Positions 32,576-43,384 are shown, numbered from the stretch's first letter. The stretch is 64,000 nucleotides of DNA from Forficula auricularia (GCA_024734495.1 JALMQS010000673.1:434001-498000), one strand, 5' to 3'. Made by a program: numbers and translations. The notes: generated by a model not told the origin, from the letters alone.

Positions 32576-33307
32576 GAGACCGGGGCACATTTTCCATAGG
32601 GTTTTCCAACTCGCTTTAGTTTTTAAATAAGCCTCTAAAATGCGCGGACAGGCCAACTGGCTGAAGTAGCAACACAGCACCCATCATATACGAAAGTTTT
32701 AGTTTAGTAGTTGGTGTGAGATCGTCGGGAGAGCTGTTTTCTTAATTTTTTCAACGATGAGTAAATTTTTAGTTGGTTATTAAATCTTAAAATAAACGTA
32801 CTGCCATTAAGCTTATTGTTTTGACATTACATGTACTAAAAAAGGGTTTCTTTCTTCAAATAGATATGCGTTTGTTTTGCAAATAACTTACACCGCTACT
32901 ACGTGTGGGTAGTGTCAAAGTTCCAAAATGGCAACGGGACAAGTTTTTCAAAAGCATACCGGGCATGTTCTAATATTATGACTTTTTAGTTTAGAATAAA
33001 AATTACATATTAAGCAACAAGCAATATTTATTACCTGTGTTTTAGAATTTAAAATATATTTGGAAAATTTGGCCACATACTTACATTTTTAGTAGACTGG
33101 AAAACTTGCCCCCCATATGGGGCACATTTTCCAACTTCACATGATCAGACTTAACCATTTGCTGTCAAAAACTAAATTTACTTTTTTGAAAAATAATTGT
33201 AGATAAAGGTATAGGGAATGCAATGGTATCCTGTTTACTTCAAAAAAGATAAAAATAAAAAATACAAAAATAAAATTATAAAAAGTTGGAAAACTTGCCC
33301 CGGTCTC
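32576..33307. mobile_element. 0.73 kb TIR element, GAGACCGGGGCA termini
   Basis: The left end GAGACCGGGGCACATTTTCC (from about 32576) is inverted at the right end (the complement reads GAGACCGGGGCAAGTTTTCC, ending about 33306). An internal GCCCC...GGGGC word at 33108-33125 repeats the motif. No transposase is seen, and I could not settle a target duplication. Confidence 0.65.
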
Positions 33308-33985
33308 CCCTATTATGAAAAGATTCTACAAATAAATCATTCTCTACTTATCAACAATAAGAACGAACTTTATATCTTCAGTAGTTTGGAAGAAGATACT
33401 AACTTACGGAACTCTCGATAAGTATATGCAGTGCATCAAAAAGAGAAATGTTATTGTACTTAACAGAAAGACTATAGTAGAAATCCGAGATCTCAGAAGA
33501 AGAATGGAGAATGGGTCAGAACATGGTGGTGTATGCTACACCCCGAAGAGTCCTCGTCTACTATTTCTCCTATATATTCATAATAATGGTAATATAAAGT
33601 TGCCAGTGAGAGTTTGAGAGTGGAGATGGGGCTGGTGAGTTATATAATAAAACTATCCGTGCATTGCATAACTCTGCATACGATGAATAAATCCATAAAC
33701 AACGAAGTAGCAAGTCCCCTTGCGGCCCCTGTCCTCTTCTTCCTCTGGCAACTCCACACCCTTGATGGAGCCCTACAAGCCTCCCAATGGGGGTCAAGAT
33801 TAGCTACATTTCCATAGAACTAGATATTGCCACCGATTTCCCAATTCGAATATTCGAATATGAATTTTAAATACGAATGGCAAGCAAGGATTGAGATTGC
33901 CATTCGGATTGCCATGCATCAACAAAAATTACGAATCAACATCCAATCTCTCAATGAAATCAATTGTATTTATTATTTTATTTGT
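33308..33985. other. No recognised gene
   Basis: A mixed-composition patch at 33430-33820 has overlapping short ORFs on both strands, none with a signature. Confidence 0.4.
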
Positions 33986-34640
33986 TAACGAGTTTTTCGT
34001 GCGTGCCTTCGGCACGCCCTCGAAGCTCGGCCCTCCGGGCTGGTGCCCTGGCGAGCAGCGTCTCGGTCCAAAAATTGTATTCCTCTTAAAAAACCACACT
34101 CCAAAAGTACACCCGTAAACTACCGAAAATACATCGTCTCTTAAAAGTTTCGCCTCTTTAATTTTTGAGTGGCGAGGGGGGGGGGGGAGGAATAATTATC
34201 AATATATTTAAAATGAATTGGAGTCTTTCATTTCAAAATTCGAGTCTAAATTACAATTATATTTCAAATTTGCCTGGTTAATGAAAATCGAGTTTAAAAT
34301 CCGAGCTGACAATTATATTTAAAATTTGCCTCGTTAATTAATATATATTTAATGTTTCTTAATTTAAAATCTATTGGTGTTTTTTCATTTTCATTCGAGT
34401 TCAAATGAATACAAAATTATCTCGACACAAAGTCTAAATCAAAAATATATAGTTTTAGTAACAGAAATCAAATTATAAATACTAATGTTGCATTGGTGTA
34501 ATGGCTATAGCTGATGCTCTTAGTTCAAGAGTTCGTCGGTTCGATTCTAGGAAAGGGGGTAATTTTTTTAAAAGAAAATTCTCTCAGCGTTGTTACAAAT
34601 TAATCTAGGCTCTTATATATAGTATATATTATAAATATCT
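33986..34640 (+). repeat. Family D repeat with tRNA-like tail, copy 2
   Basis: Matches 23291-24060 with the same GCGTGCC/GGCACGC hairpin start and the same tRNA-like end. The tRNA-like module (about 34493-34556) has TGGTGTAATGG and GGTTCGATTCT and can form an anticodon-like stem, GCTCT/AGAGT, with a seven-base loop TAGTTCA. The acceptor stem is not convincing. I regard it as a retroposon part and not a tRNA gene. Confidence 0.65.
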
Positions 34641-35499
34641 ACATATTGACATTCAAAATTCAAGCTTTTATTTGAAATATCTCCAAAAGACTTGTGCGTG
34701 GACCTAAACAATTTTCATGTGTTTTAAAAATGTGAATTAAAATTTTTCAAGATTAATAGATGATTCACTGCTTCGAGTCTTGGTGTCTTTGTTGGAGCAA
34801 AAGGCCCAAGTTTAATCTTCGCTATTTTTGAGATATAGTTATTTATTTATTTGTACCTAGATAGGAAGATATTCTCACTTTTCGGAAAATTTTTCAAATT
34901 TTCGAGGTTTCCTATAATTTTGACTCTATTATATATCTAATACTGTGTAAAATTTTATTAAGTATTCTTCTACTCTTTATTAAGTAGTCTTTCAGCCTTT
35001 CTCCTTCCTAGTAATATTATTTCTACATATAAATAGTACAATAAAATCCCCTAAATACAAAAATACTGCTTCTCTTGTATTCTTCAGCCTGTTACTTAAA
35101 TCAAAAAATTAAAAATGGTGAATCTGAGAAAGCTTTAAATTAAAATTCAACTTTTAAAATTCCGCTGAGAAATAATTTAATTTTATATAATCAGAACTTT
35201 GAGTTGGAAATTTCTTTATGACTTAGGTGGGGGTAATCAATTATACTTGATATACCAATTTTTTAAATATTTTTTATTGTCATTGGGAGACATTTCGATA
35301 AATTGAAATTTTATTCAATTTAGACAAAATTTCGGTTTTCATGTGTTTTTTTTATAAATTTTGAAAAAATATTATGTGACTGTAATATTAGTCACTACAT
35401 CCTCCTTATTTAGAATTTTTAAATTTTAGTCAAACAACATAGCTAGAAAATCATAACGCAAATAAATATTACACACATACCTATAATATAAACAATAAA
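34641..35499. other. No recognisable feature
   Basis: AT-rich spacer without repeat matches or coding signs. Confidence 0.5.
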
Positions 35500-36092
35500 T
35501 GATGTGGCCATCCACTTGAATTTACCATAGACTTCTGGTTGAGTTTGATACAAGGGACTAGATTTTCATTTTTTGCCCCCCCCCCCATTTTGGGATGTTA
35601 GTTTTTGCATTTTTAGTCTTCTGATAGCCCACTGATTATGTATACAAAATTTGGTTGAGTTTGGTCCAAGGGCCTAGATTTTCATTTTTTGACCCCCCCC
35701 CTAATTTTGGCGCCAAAAAATATTTTCGTTATTATATGTTCATTTTATAGTATATTTTATTTTTCTTGTTTTTTAGTTTGAAAATATTATAATTTTAAAT
35801 TTTAACCCCCCCTTAATTTTGGGTCGATATGCACCAACATCTAATCAGCTCTTAATCTCAATATACCAAAACTACGTGTGAAATTTGGTTATGATATTGA
35901 CACTAGTTTTTGAGCTATATAAATATAATTTTTTCGATGTTCACTTAATAGGGCTTTTTTGTAGACCGAAATGCCATGGTTTCGCCCAATTTTTTTATCA
36001 AAATAGTTTCAGCCGTTTTTGAGATATTTAAAAAAAAAGAAGCAAAAAAAACCAATTTTTTTCATGCACGATTACAATACTTGACCATACAA
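35500..36092 (-). mobile_element. Family A repeat, copy 3
   Basis: It runs from the right end (complement of GATGGCCACATC) to the left end (complement of GTATTGTAATCGTGCATG). There are two core units with C tracts at 35574-35586 and 35693-35701. It lacks the GTCTGT block seen in copy 1. Confidence 0.75.
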
Positions 36093-36716
36093 CACTTTTT
36101 ACTACTCACATCAAACATTTAAATCATGACATATTATTGTTGGTATATTGCAGATGAGTTGATTAATAATTTCGTATGAGTTACACAATTAATAATCCCT
36201 GGTAAAAGTAACTGAATACTTAATGAACGGAGAATAACTCGAGAGACATTCCATGAGTGAAGTTTTTCCCATTTCGTATGAAAAGTCCTTCGTTATTTCA
36301 TCAAGTTCTCAACATTCGCTGATGAATTAGGGGTTGCAATTTCTGGCAAATGATTCCCAGTGGCACTGTTTGTCTAACGAAATTCAGGTCAACCCTGGGG
36401 CAGCCATGTATCAACGCGCACCTCGGAATTAGCTCACTGAAAATCTCCCCTTTCTTTATATTCTCTTTCTACCTACATTTATTTTATTATTCTAATTCTA
36501 ATTGCATACTTTTTTCTATTGTAGTTATTTATTCTTAAAGAATATATATATAAATAAATATAAAATATAAGATTTCCGTTTTTTTTCACTTATATTTTAT
36601 GAATTTATTAGAATAGACATTTTGAAGTCTTATTTTCTAATCAAATTAATTGAAAATATAATGTGGCTTTTAGAGCACGAATTTTCACTGAACATATACA
36701 AGTTTTGTTCCCCCTG
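36093..36716. other. No recognisable feature
   Basis: AT-rich spacer. Short ORFs here carry no signature. Confidence 0.45.
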
Positions 36717-37091
36717 TGGACTGGGATAGTAGAATAAGTCCACAGTATCCCTGCTTGTCGTAGAAAACGACTAAAAGGGGTTGGATGAGAGGCTAGCCCC
36801 ACTCTGTAAAAATCTTCCAGGTACTGAAGCAACGTATCGTCTCAGAACAGGACGGATGTTAAGGATATGTTGGATGTTACACTTATTCAATCCGAAACAT
36901 ACCTGTGAACTGAGGTAGTAGAACAAGTCCACAGTATGCCCTGCTTGTCGCAGAAAGCGACTAAAGGGGTTTAGATGGGCGGCTAGCCCCACTTTGTAAA
37001 AATCTTCCAGATACCGAAGCAAAGTATCGTCTTCGAACAGGGCGTATTTAAAGGATAAATATGTTGGATGTTACTCTTATTCAATCCGAAA
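36717..37091. repeat. Tandem pair of about 187-bp units
   Basis: 36717-36898 and 36904-37091 are direct copies at roughly 85-90 percent by eye. Each carries AGTCCACAGTAT, CCTGCTTGTCG, an imperfect CGACTAAA pairing and GCTAGCCCCACT. A TGTCGnAnAAnGCGACTAA hairpin of this kind is familiar from non-LTR retrotransposon leader regions in arthropods, but I cannot prove that link here. Confidence 0.7.
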
Positions 37092-37702
37092 CCAAATGTG
37101 TTTAAAGAACGATGCTGAAGCAGGCCAAACATAATAATTTACCTTTTTTTGAAGATATCGAAAATAGATAAAGTTGCATTGTTTATTTTAGTCCGAGTAG
37201 TTATAACTACAAACATTAATCTTTATATGAATTTAATTCTTTGACTTTTACAAGGTTAAATAACTATTATCGCATTTATTAGATTATAATAATTCAGATG
37301 AATGGCAAAGATAAATATAAAAATTTATTGCAAAGAAATGAGTATCTATTTGTGAAAGAAAGATTGAATTTTTTCTCAAAATCAACTTGGGATATTTAAT
37401 CAATTTATTAACATGCAATATAAACATATCTATCAAATTCTCTAAAAATGGAGGCAGATTTTAATAATTTAATTTTGCCTACGGAAGAATTAAAATCTAA
37501 TTATAAGTTACAAAGGATTGATAAGTGATAGCGGAAAGTTAATAAGTATTTCAAAATATTTTTACCCTATCCATTGCGTAGCATGGGTAAATTATTTTTT
37601 CTTGCAAGCTCTCAAATCACAAAACTGATTCAAAAGGAGTATTAAAACTAGATGTAATGAGGGGAACAAGTTAAAATTCACTTCGACTGGGCGAGATTGT
37701 AC
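37092..37702. other. No recognisable feature
   Basis: AT-rich spacer. The word ACCCTATCCATTGCGTAGCATGG-like segment near 37565-37590 resembles the family B left end and may be a solo terminus. Confidence 0.4.
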
Positions 37703-37715
37703 CCAGACAGCACAC
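37703..37715 (+). repeat. Solo terminus of the CCAGATAGCACAC element family
   Basis: CCAGACAGCACAC differs from the 1421 terminus at one base. No matching right end is seen nearby, so this is a truncated copy or a chance match. Confidence 0.35.
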
Positions 37716-38149
37716 TTCGTAATATGAACGTTCAAAATTAGTATAACATAGTATATCACGGATGTATACTGCTAAAATGGAACAATTAATGTGAAACAAA
37801 TAATTTAAAACCGACTAAAAGTCTCAACTAACCCTCCGTCGGGTGCACCTCTGAACGAAACAGAATTAGGCGCACCCGGCCTGAGAGGCCACCCACATAT
37901 TTTGTCCTCTTCTTCCCCCCCTAATCAATTTTAATTCAAAACATCGGTAGGGTAACCTTGGGTAGGATCTAAAGAAATCAAATATAACAAATTGTATGAA
38001 AAAAGAACAAATTAAAGCTTAAGCTAAAACAACCAAAATCCCTAATTTGACGCAAAATGAAATTGAAAATTGGACTAACAAAGTAGAATAAAAGTAAAAA
38101 ACTGGAAACAAAAGTAGTATATACAGTCTTTTCAGAAAATCGAATGTTT

Positions 38150-38184
38150 CCTACATTTGATTCAATCGTGAATCAAATGTAGGT
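38150..38184. repeat. Perfect 34-bp hairpin
   Basis: CCTACATTTGATTCA is followed by ATCG and the exact complement. A poly-T lies 4 bases downstream. It could be a terminator-like or regulatory hairpin, or just a micro-palindrome. Confidence 0.6.
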
Positions 38185-38346
38185 GATTTTTTTCAAATAT
38201 TGAGTGAAAATAATATCTGAACTTAAATATTTCTAACTTGAAATAATGATGTTAAATAAATTTATAATTTTTCTCATTAATATATCAAAGAATAATTGAT
38301 ATATTAACGAGAATTGTTTTGACCGCGCTTTTTTGAAAAAGATATA

Positions 38347-38646
38347 TATCGCGAGACTACTGCGGATGATGCTATTGGAGTCTGAAGAGTCTTAAGTCTG
38401 AACCAAGAGAGAAAAAGATGTGATCCATTTAGCTACAATCCAACGTCATTTTGCGTATAGCCCGCATGACATTCGGATGGATCACCAAATGAATTTGAAA
38501 TCTAAGATGTTATAAATTCAATCTCCCAGCCCAGAGCGCTCGATCTATTTAGCATGTATGTTAGATGCTTGCCATTAATTAATCGAATGGTCCAGACTTA
38601 AGACTCCGCAGACTCCAATAGGATAATCCACAGTAGTCTCGCGATA
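38347..38646. mobile_element. 300-bp MITE with about 60-bp TIRs
   Basis: The ends begin TATCGCGAGACTACTG and the inverted copy closes at 38646. Inner TIR words ATTGGAGTCTG and GAGTCTTAAGTCTG are shared by both arms. TA lies outside each end, consistent with a TA target duplication (Tc1/mariner type). Confidence 0.7.
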
Positions 38647-38656
38647 TAAGTCTTTT

Positions 38657-39262
38657 CAGATGTGGGACCATCATTGTTCGCCGCAGTCGTGGGCGGAAAC
38701 GTATGATGAGTCTTCCAAAGAAGCAGTTGAATAACAGGTCAGGCAGAGGGGATTTACGTGGCTTAGTCGAAATGAACATATTTCTCAAATTTGGGTCGCC
38801 GCCTTAAAAAGGTTAAGAACTACTGCTATAGAAGTCACTGTATCCCTACAGTACCACTAGCGCTGTCTCTAGTGAGGAATTTTTCTTACTTCAGAAAAAT
38901 GGCTGATTTAAGAGAACATAGTTATATTTATCGGAATTAATAAAAAACTACTGAAGATGAGAACATTGTCTGTTCAGTAATATATTATAAGTAGTATACA
39001 GTATTTTAAGATGTGGGACCATCATTGTTCGCCACAGTCGTGGGCGGAAACGTATGATGAGTCTTCCAAAGAAGCAGTTGAATAACCAGGTCAGGAAGAG
39101 CGGATTTACGTGGCTTGAGCGAAATGAACATATTTCTCAAATTTGGGTCGCGGCCTTAAAAAGGTTAAGAACTACTGCTATAGACTCACTGTATCCCTAC
39201 TGTACCACTAGCGCTGCTCTAGTGAGGAATTTTTGGTACTTCAGGAAAATGGCTGATTTAAG
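38657..39262. repeat. Tandem duplication carrying a hAT-like terminus
   Basis: 38657-38914 and 39007-39262 are about 93-95 percent alike, offset by 350 bp. Within each, the minus strand reads CAGTAGTTCTTAACCTTTTT (ends 38825 and 39177), close to the termini of Charlie-type hAT elements, followed by GGGTCGC-type words in the complement. Sequence outside the terminus is duplicated too, so the unit is a segmental duplication and not two insertions. The short ORF on the second copy has no transposase signature. Confidence 0.6.
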
Positions 39263-39335
39263 GAGGTTCTTTCGCGAAAATCCACACAAAAAGTTTTAGC
39301 CTCGTAACCACTCTATAAATATGAACGGAACTAAA

Positions 39336-39422
39336 ATTTTAGGTTATGTTTTTTTAACGTGACTGTCCACTCACACTACGAAATCTCTATATGGACACAC
39401 ACATACTAGCCCTATCGTTTCC
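39336..39422 (+). repeat. Near-identical 76-bp duplicate, copy 1
   Basis: About 76 bp starting ATTTTAGGTTATG and ending CATACTAGCC appear identical at 45681-45756 (GTTTAAC-free core GTGACTGTCCACTCACAC). Both copies lie within about 150 bp of a PLE end. Confidence 0.75.
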
Positions 39423-39588
39423 AAGCCATTGTGCTTATATCCCCTCCACTGAAAATAATGGCCCAAATATGTTTGTTTTTTATCAAAACTACCTGCTAAA
39501 TAATTTTTTCATTAAATTGAAGGGTTGGTTTTGTCACAAAAATAATAAAACAATAATTTTAATAACTATTAGAATTATTTAATTGATT

Positions 39589-39631
39589 ACTATACAGTTT
39601 CGGTCACCACTGGTCGACCATCCTCAGTAGT
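39589..39631 (-). ncRNA. Hammerhead-like ribozyme in PLE 3' region
   Basis: On the minus strand: ACUA, core CUGAGGA, one U, GGUC...GACC stem, GAAA, then CUGUA and UAGU. ACUA and UAGU are perfectly complementary (helix I), helix III is minimal (AC/GU), and GUA fits the NUH cleavage rule. Hammerheads in PLEs are established knowledge. Activity of this copy is inference. Short helix III versions are thought to work best as dimers, and this element has two copies. Confidence 0.7.
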
Positions 39632-40135
39632 TCTAAAAATTGAAATGAAACATTTATTTACATTTTTTCTTTTTATAGAAAATTATATAACACAAAATTT
39701 TTTTATAATAATTTGAAATCATACATACATCTCGTTCAAGAACCGGAATTTGTCATTTCACATGAAACATTCATTCTTAAATCTTCAATATAGATAGATC
39801 ACACAATTCATTACAATCACACACACATATATACATATATAGCAACAATTTATAAAAACGTTTACTAGTGAACTAGAAACTATTTTGAATTAATGATTAT
39901 ATTAAATACTATTTTCAATTTTATTTTTTTCTAATTATCTCATTGCATCGTCAATTATTATACAATTAAAAAACCCATTATAAATAATCCATTCTAAAAA
40001 CACATTATAAGTTAAATTCATTCTTTATTTTTAATTTTTTATCAATGAAATATCAAAAAACATACATCTTCCTATTACATTTTTCTTTCAAAATCAATAC
40101 TTGTTTAATCAACACACCAAATCAAATCAATATTT

Positions 40136-40648
40136 TTACAACAATGACACAATTAGACTATAACATTCTGATATGCTTTCAGAATCCATTTTGAAATTTA
40201 CAGAATTATCGATATCCTTCAATATATAAAGAGATTCTTTTATTTTTCTCTTGGTCCAATTTTTCTCATAATCTAGTATTTTTACTCCTTCAAAATCGAA
40301 AGTATGCTCGTTGTCAATAGCATGAATGGATAACGCGGAGACCAATTTATTTCCATTAATCGATGAAATATGTTCTTTAATTCTTTGTCTCAAATGTCTT
40401 GAAGTCTCACCTATATACTTGTGTGTTTTTTTATCTTTTTTACATGAATCACAAACTATCTCATAAACAACACCCATTTTATCAAGTTTTTCAAGATGAG
40501 TCTTATTATTGAATATGTTCATGAGTGGCCTGCCAACACTGTGTACTAATTTTATGTCATTATTATTCAGAATTCTCAAGATTTTCGCAGATAAATCATG
40601 AATATATGGGATGGAGCCTTTAATAATTTTATCTTCCTTTTTAATCAC
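40136..40648 (-). CDS. PLE pol C-terminus with GIY-YIG endonuclease
   Basis: The 170-residue frame is the C-terminal part of a Penelope-like polyprotein. It has a GIY-like strand VVYEIVC (60-66), a CxxC pair (C66, C69) typical of PLE enzymes, KYIGETSRHLRQRIKEH (77-93) with the YIG triad and basic helix, H109 in LSIHAIDNEH, and KESLYI (137-142) with the expected catalytic Glu. The reverse transcriptase that should precede it is missing because the copy is 5'-truncated at the palindrome centre. The start Met is only the first one in an open frame. In the intact element this domain nicks target DNA for reverse transcription. The frame is intact, unlike its mirror copy. Confidence 0.85.
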   Translation of the reverse strand: MIKKEDKIIKGSIPYIHDLSAKILRILNNNDIKLVHSVGRPLMNIFNNKTHLEKLDKMGVVYEIVCDSCKKDKKTHKYIGETSRHLRQRIKEHISSINGNKLVSALSIHAIDNEHTFDFEGVKILDYEKNWTKRKIKESLYILKDIDNSVNFKMDSESISECYSLIVSLL

Positions 40649-40699
40649 TTCCGTTACTAATTTATTTTTTACTAATTATTTTTTACAATTATTATTTCT

Positions 40700-41250
40700 A
40701 ACTAAATATAGAAAAAATAAATTAGTAACGGAAGATGATTAAAAGGAAGATAAAATTATTAAAGGCTCCATCCCATATATTCATGATTTATCTGCGAAAA
40801 TCTTGAGAATTCTGAATAATGACATAAACCATGCACAGTGTTGGCAGGTCACTTGACATATTCAATAAGACTTTCATCTTGAAAAACTGATAAAATGGAT
40901 GTTATGAGATAGTTTGTGATTCATAAAGATAAAAAACACACAAGTATATAGATTGAGACTTCAAGACATTTGAACGAAGAATTAAAGAACATATTTCATC
41001 GATTAATGGAAATAATTGTTCACGTTATCCATTCATGCTATTGACAACGAGCATACTTCGATTTTGAAGAAGTAAAACTAGATTATGAGAAAAATTGGAC
41101 CAAGAAAAATAAGAATCTCTTATTATATATTGAAGGATATCGATAATTCTTGAATTTCAAAATGGATTCTGAAGCATATCAAATGTTATAATCTAATTAT
41201 GTCATTGTGTAAAAATATTGATTTGATTTGGTGTGTTGATCAAACAAGTA
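40700..41250 (+). pseudogene. Mirror copy of PLE GIY-YIG region, indel-broken
   Basis: The complement of 40136-40660 with many small deletions and insertions (for example, the GIY strand region near 40890 and the YIG region near 40955 lie in different frames). The difference in decay between the two arms is larger than expected for arms of one age. Confidence 0.8.
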
Positions 41251-41884
41251 TTGATTTGAAAGAAAAATGTAATAGGAAGATGTATGTTTTTTGATATTTC
41301 ATTAATAAAATTAAAAATAAAGAATGAATTTAACTTATAATGTGTTTTTAGAATGGATTATTTATAATGGGTTTTTTAATTGTATAATAATTGACGATGC
41401 AATGAGATAATTAGAAAAAAATAAAATTGAAAATAGTATTTAATATAATCATTAATTCAAAATAGTTTCTAGTTCACTGATAAACGTATTTTTATAAATT
41501 GTTGCATATATATGTATATATGTGTGTGTGATGTAATGTGTGTGATCTATCTATATTGAAGATTTAAGAATGAATGTTTCATGTGATGATAAATTCGGTT
41601 CTTGAACGAGATACATATATGATTTCAAATTATTATAAAAAAAAATTTTGTGTTATATAATTCTCTATAAAAAAGAAAAATGTAAATAAATGTTTTCATT
41701 TCAATTTTAGAACTACTGAGAGATGGTCGACCAGTGGTACCGAAACTGTATAGTAATCAATTAAATAATTCTAATAGTATTAAAATTATTGTTTTATTAT
41801 TTTTGTGACAAAACCAACCCTTCAATTTAATGAAAAATTTAAATCAAGTCACTTAAGTTCTGGAAGAAAACTGCTAAATAATTT

Positions 41885-42180
41885 CAATTTTTTTTTTAAT
41901 TGCTACTCTGAATATATTATTCTAACAAATATTAGTTTTTCATCAAGATGGTGAAAGTCCTTCAATGATAGAAAATAAAATAATGATCATATCCCCACCC
42001 TTTCCCTATCTGATCTATGTTAAAAATGTTATTTTTAATTGCAATTATTTCATGTTTGGTGTGGTAAAACGTCTTCAAATTTTAACAGTATGTGTATTAT
42101 GCTTTTAATGACTTATATTCCAAGTTTCAAAGACTTCTTGAACTTTTGCATTTCTGAAAGAACTACTTAAAGAAAAAAAT
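41885..42180. other. No recognisable feature
   Basis: AT-rich spacer downstream of the PLE. Confidence 0.45.
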
Positions 42181-42255
42181 AGTTATATTTGTCGGCATTA
42201 ATAAAAAGGTTGAAAACTACTGAAGGTGAGAACATTGTTCAGTAATATATTATCA
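42181..42255 (+). repeat. Dispersed 75-bp repeat
   Basis: It matches 38923-38990 (GTTATATTT, CGG-ATTAATAAAAA, ACTACTGAAG, GAGAACATTGT, TTCAGTAATATATTAT), linking this site to the hAT-end duplication region. Confidence 0.6.
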
Positions 42256-42825
42256 TCAAGTCAGGATATGTCTTCTTTGCTACAAGAACATCTTTGACAA
42301 CTAGAATAGACTTTTATTTTCATTTTTTTATTTTCTTTATCTCATTTTCGATTTTGTTGCCTTTATTTTCTTTTTCGCCTATTATTTCCAAATGAAATAT
42401 TATTAATGATTTAATTCAAAAGTTTTGGGTTGCCTCTCAGGCAATCCGTCATGTATATGCCAAAAAGTCACAAAAACCTTTTCGTTTTCATTGACGGAAG
42501 ACAGGCAAAGGAGGTCTCTTTCTTCCTTGTCGACATGTCTATGAACAAACCCTTAGGTAAACAGGTCGTTAAACAATACACAATTTTACACCTTTTTTTT
42601 CACTCGAGCACTCTGCTTTATTTAGACGTTTAACGTTTAATATTATGGTATTTAGATATATTTATTTATTTATTTCAATTATTGAAATTAACCATTTAAT
42701 AATTTTACATTTTCATGGTTGTTATTTTCACATTCATTCAACTAAGTATTTTACACAATCGAAACATTAAAATAAATATACTTGTAACAGAAATAGCGGG
42801 GAATTGGACAAAAATTAAAAACACA
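42256..42825. other. No recognised gene
   Basis: AT-rich spacer. The plus-strand ORF at 42430-42633 has no signature. Confidence 0.4.
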
Positions 42826-43384
42826 GTTTTTATCGAGGGGTGAACTGCGACCTAATATGATCTACACCTACTTCCACTTGTACTTCCAAATATTTCCAAG
42901 TACTTCCAAATATTTCCAAGTAATTCCAAATATTTCCAAGTACTTAAATATTCCCAAGTACTTCCAAATATTCCCCAGTACTTCCAAATATTCCCCAGTA
43001 CTTCCAAATATTTCCAAGTACTTCCAAATATTTGCAAGTAATTCCAAATATTTCCAAGTACTTCCAAATATTTCCAAGTACTTCCAAATATTTCCAAGTA
43101 CTTCCAAAATACTTCCAAAGAGGTGTACACCTACTTCCAATCACGGATCACCCTCGGTTTTTATTAAATGGGACAGAAGTTTCGTCAATATTCCAAATAT
43201 TCCCAAGTACTTCCAAATATTCCCAAGTACTTCCAAATATTTCCAGGTACTTCCAAATGTTTCCAAGTACTTCCAAATATTTCCAGGTACTTCCAAATAT
43301 TTCCAAATATTTCCAAGTACTTCCAAAATACTTCTAAAGAGGTGAACACCTACTTCCAATCGCGGATCACCTTTCGGTTTTTAT
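42826..43384. mobile_element. Family C array element with TSD GTTTTTAT, plus a tandem partial copy
   Basis: The first unit spans 42834-43156, from CGAGGGGTGAACTGCGA to CACCCTCG, with GTTTTTAT at 42826-42833 and 43157-43164. Its interior is about eleven units of TACTTCCAAATATTTCCAAG. A flank of about 15 bp (TAAATGGGACAGAAG) then leads into a second, left-truncated array that ends in the family C terminus at 43376 and a third GTTTTTAT (43377-43384), again followed by TAAATGGGACAGAAG. This is one insertion followed by a tandem duplication through the array. Long ORFs across it are repeat artefacts. Confidence 0.85.

Larger units (their letters stand above)
39493..41884. mobile_element. Head-to-head Penelope-like element (PLE) with 14-bp target duplication
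   Basis: Two 5'-truncated PLE copies of about 1.15 kb are joined at their 5' ends near 40665-40715. Left copy 3' end is at about 39503 (minus strand); right copy 3' end is at about 41840 (plus strand). CTGCTAAATAATTT occurs at 39493-39506 and again at 41871-41884 as a direct repeat, so the whole palindrome behaves as one insertion. Both 3' regions hold a hammerhead-like core. The left arm keeps an open GIY-YIG frame, and the right arm is broken by several indels. Inverted or tandem partial copies at the 5' end are a known PLE habit. Confidence 0.85.

Noticed and set aside
34493..34556. tRNA-Asn-like gene with GTT in the loop
   Set aside because: The acceptor stem does not pair convincingly, and the same module ends the other family D copy.
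38923..38990. Hammerhead-like CTGAAGA at about 38955
   Set aside because: No GAAA at the expected distance and no helix I complementarity.
39054..39299. 81-residue ORF as a transposase remnant
   Set aside because: It overlaps a hAT-like terminus and the flank beyond it, so the frame crosses the element border; no transposase motif is visible.
42880..43330. Regular 20-bp units that might suggest a CRISPR-like array
   Set aside because: There are no unique spacers; units are head-to-tail, and the setting is a eukaryotic transposon.
42857..43345. 162-residue plus-strand ORF with repeated KYFQ/FPSTS units, and matching minus-strand ORFs
   Set aside because: It is the translation of a 20-bp array inside a family C element; similar frames exist on both strands because the unit lacks stops.
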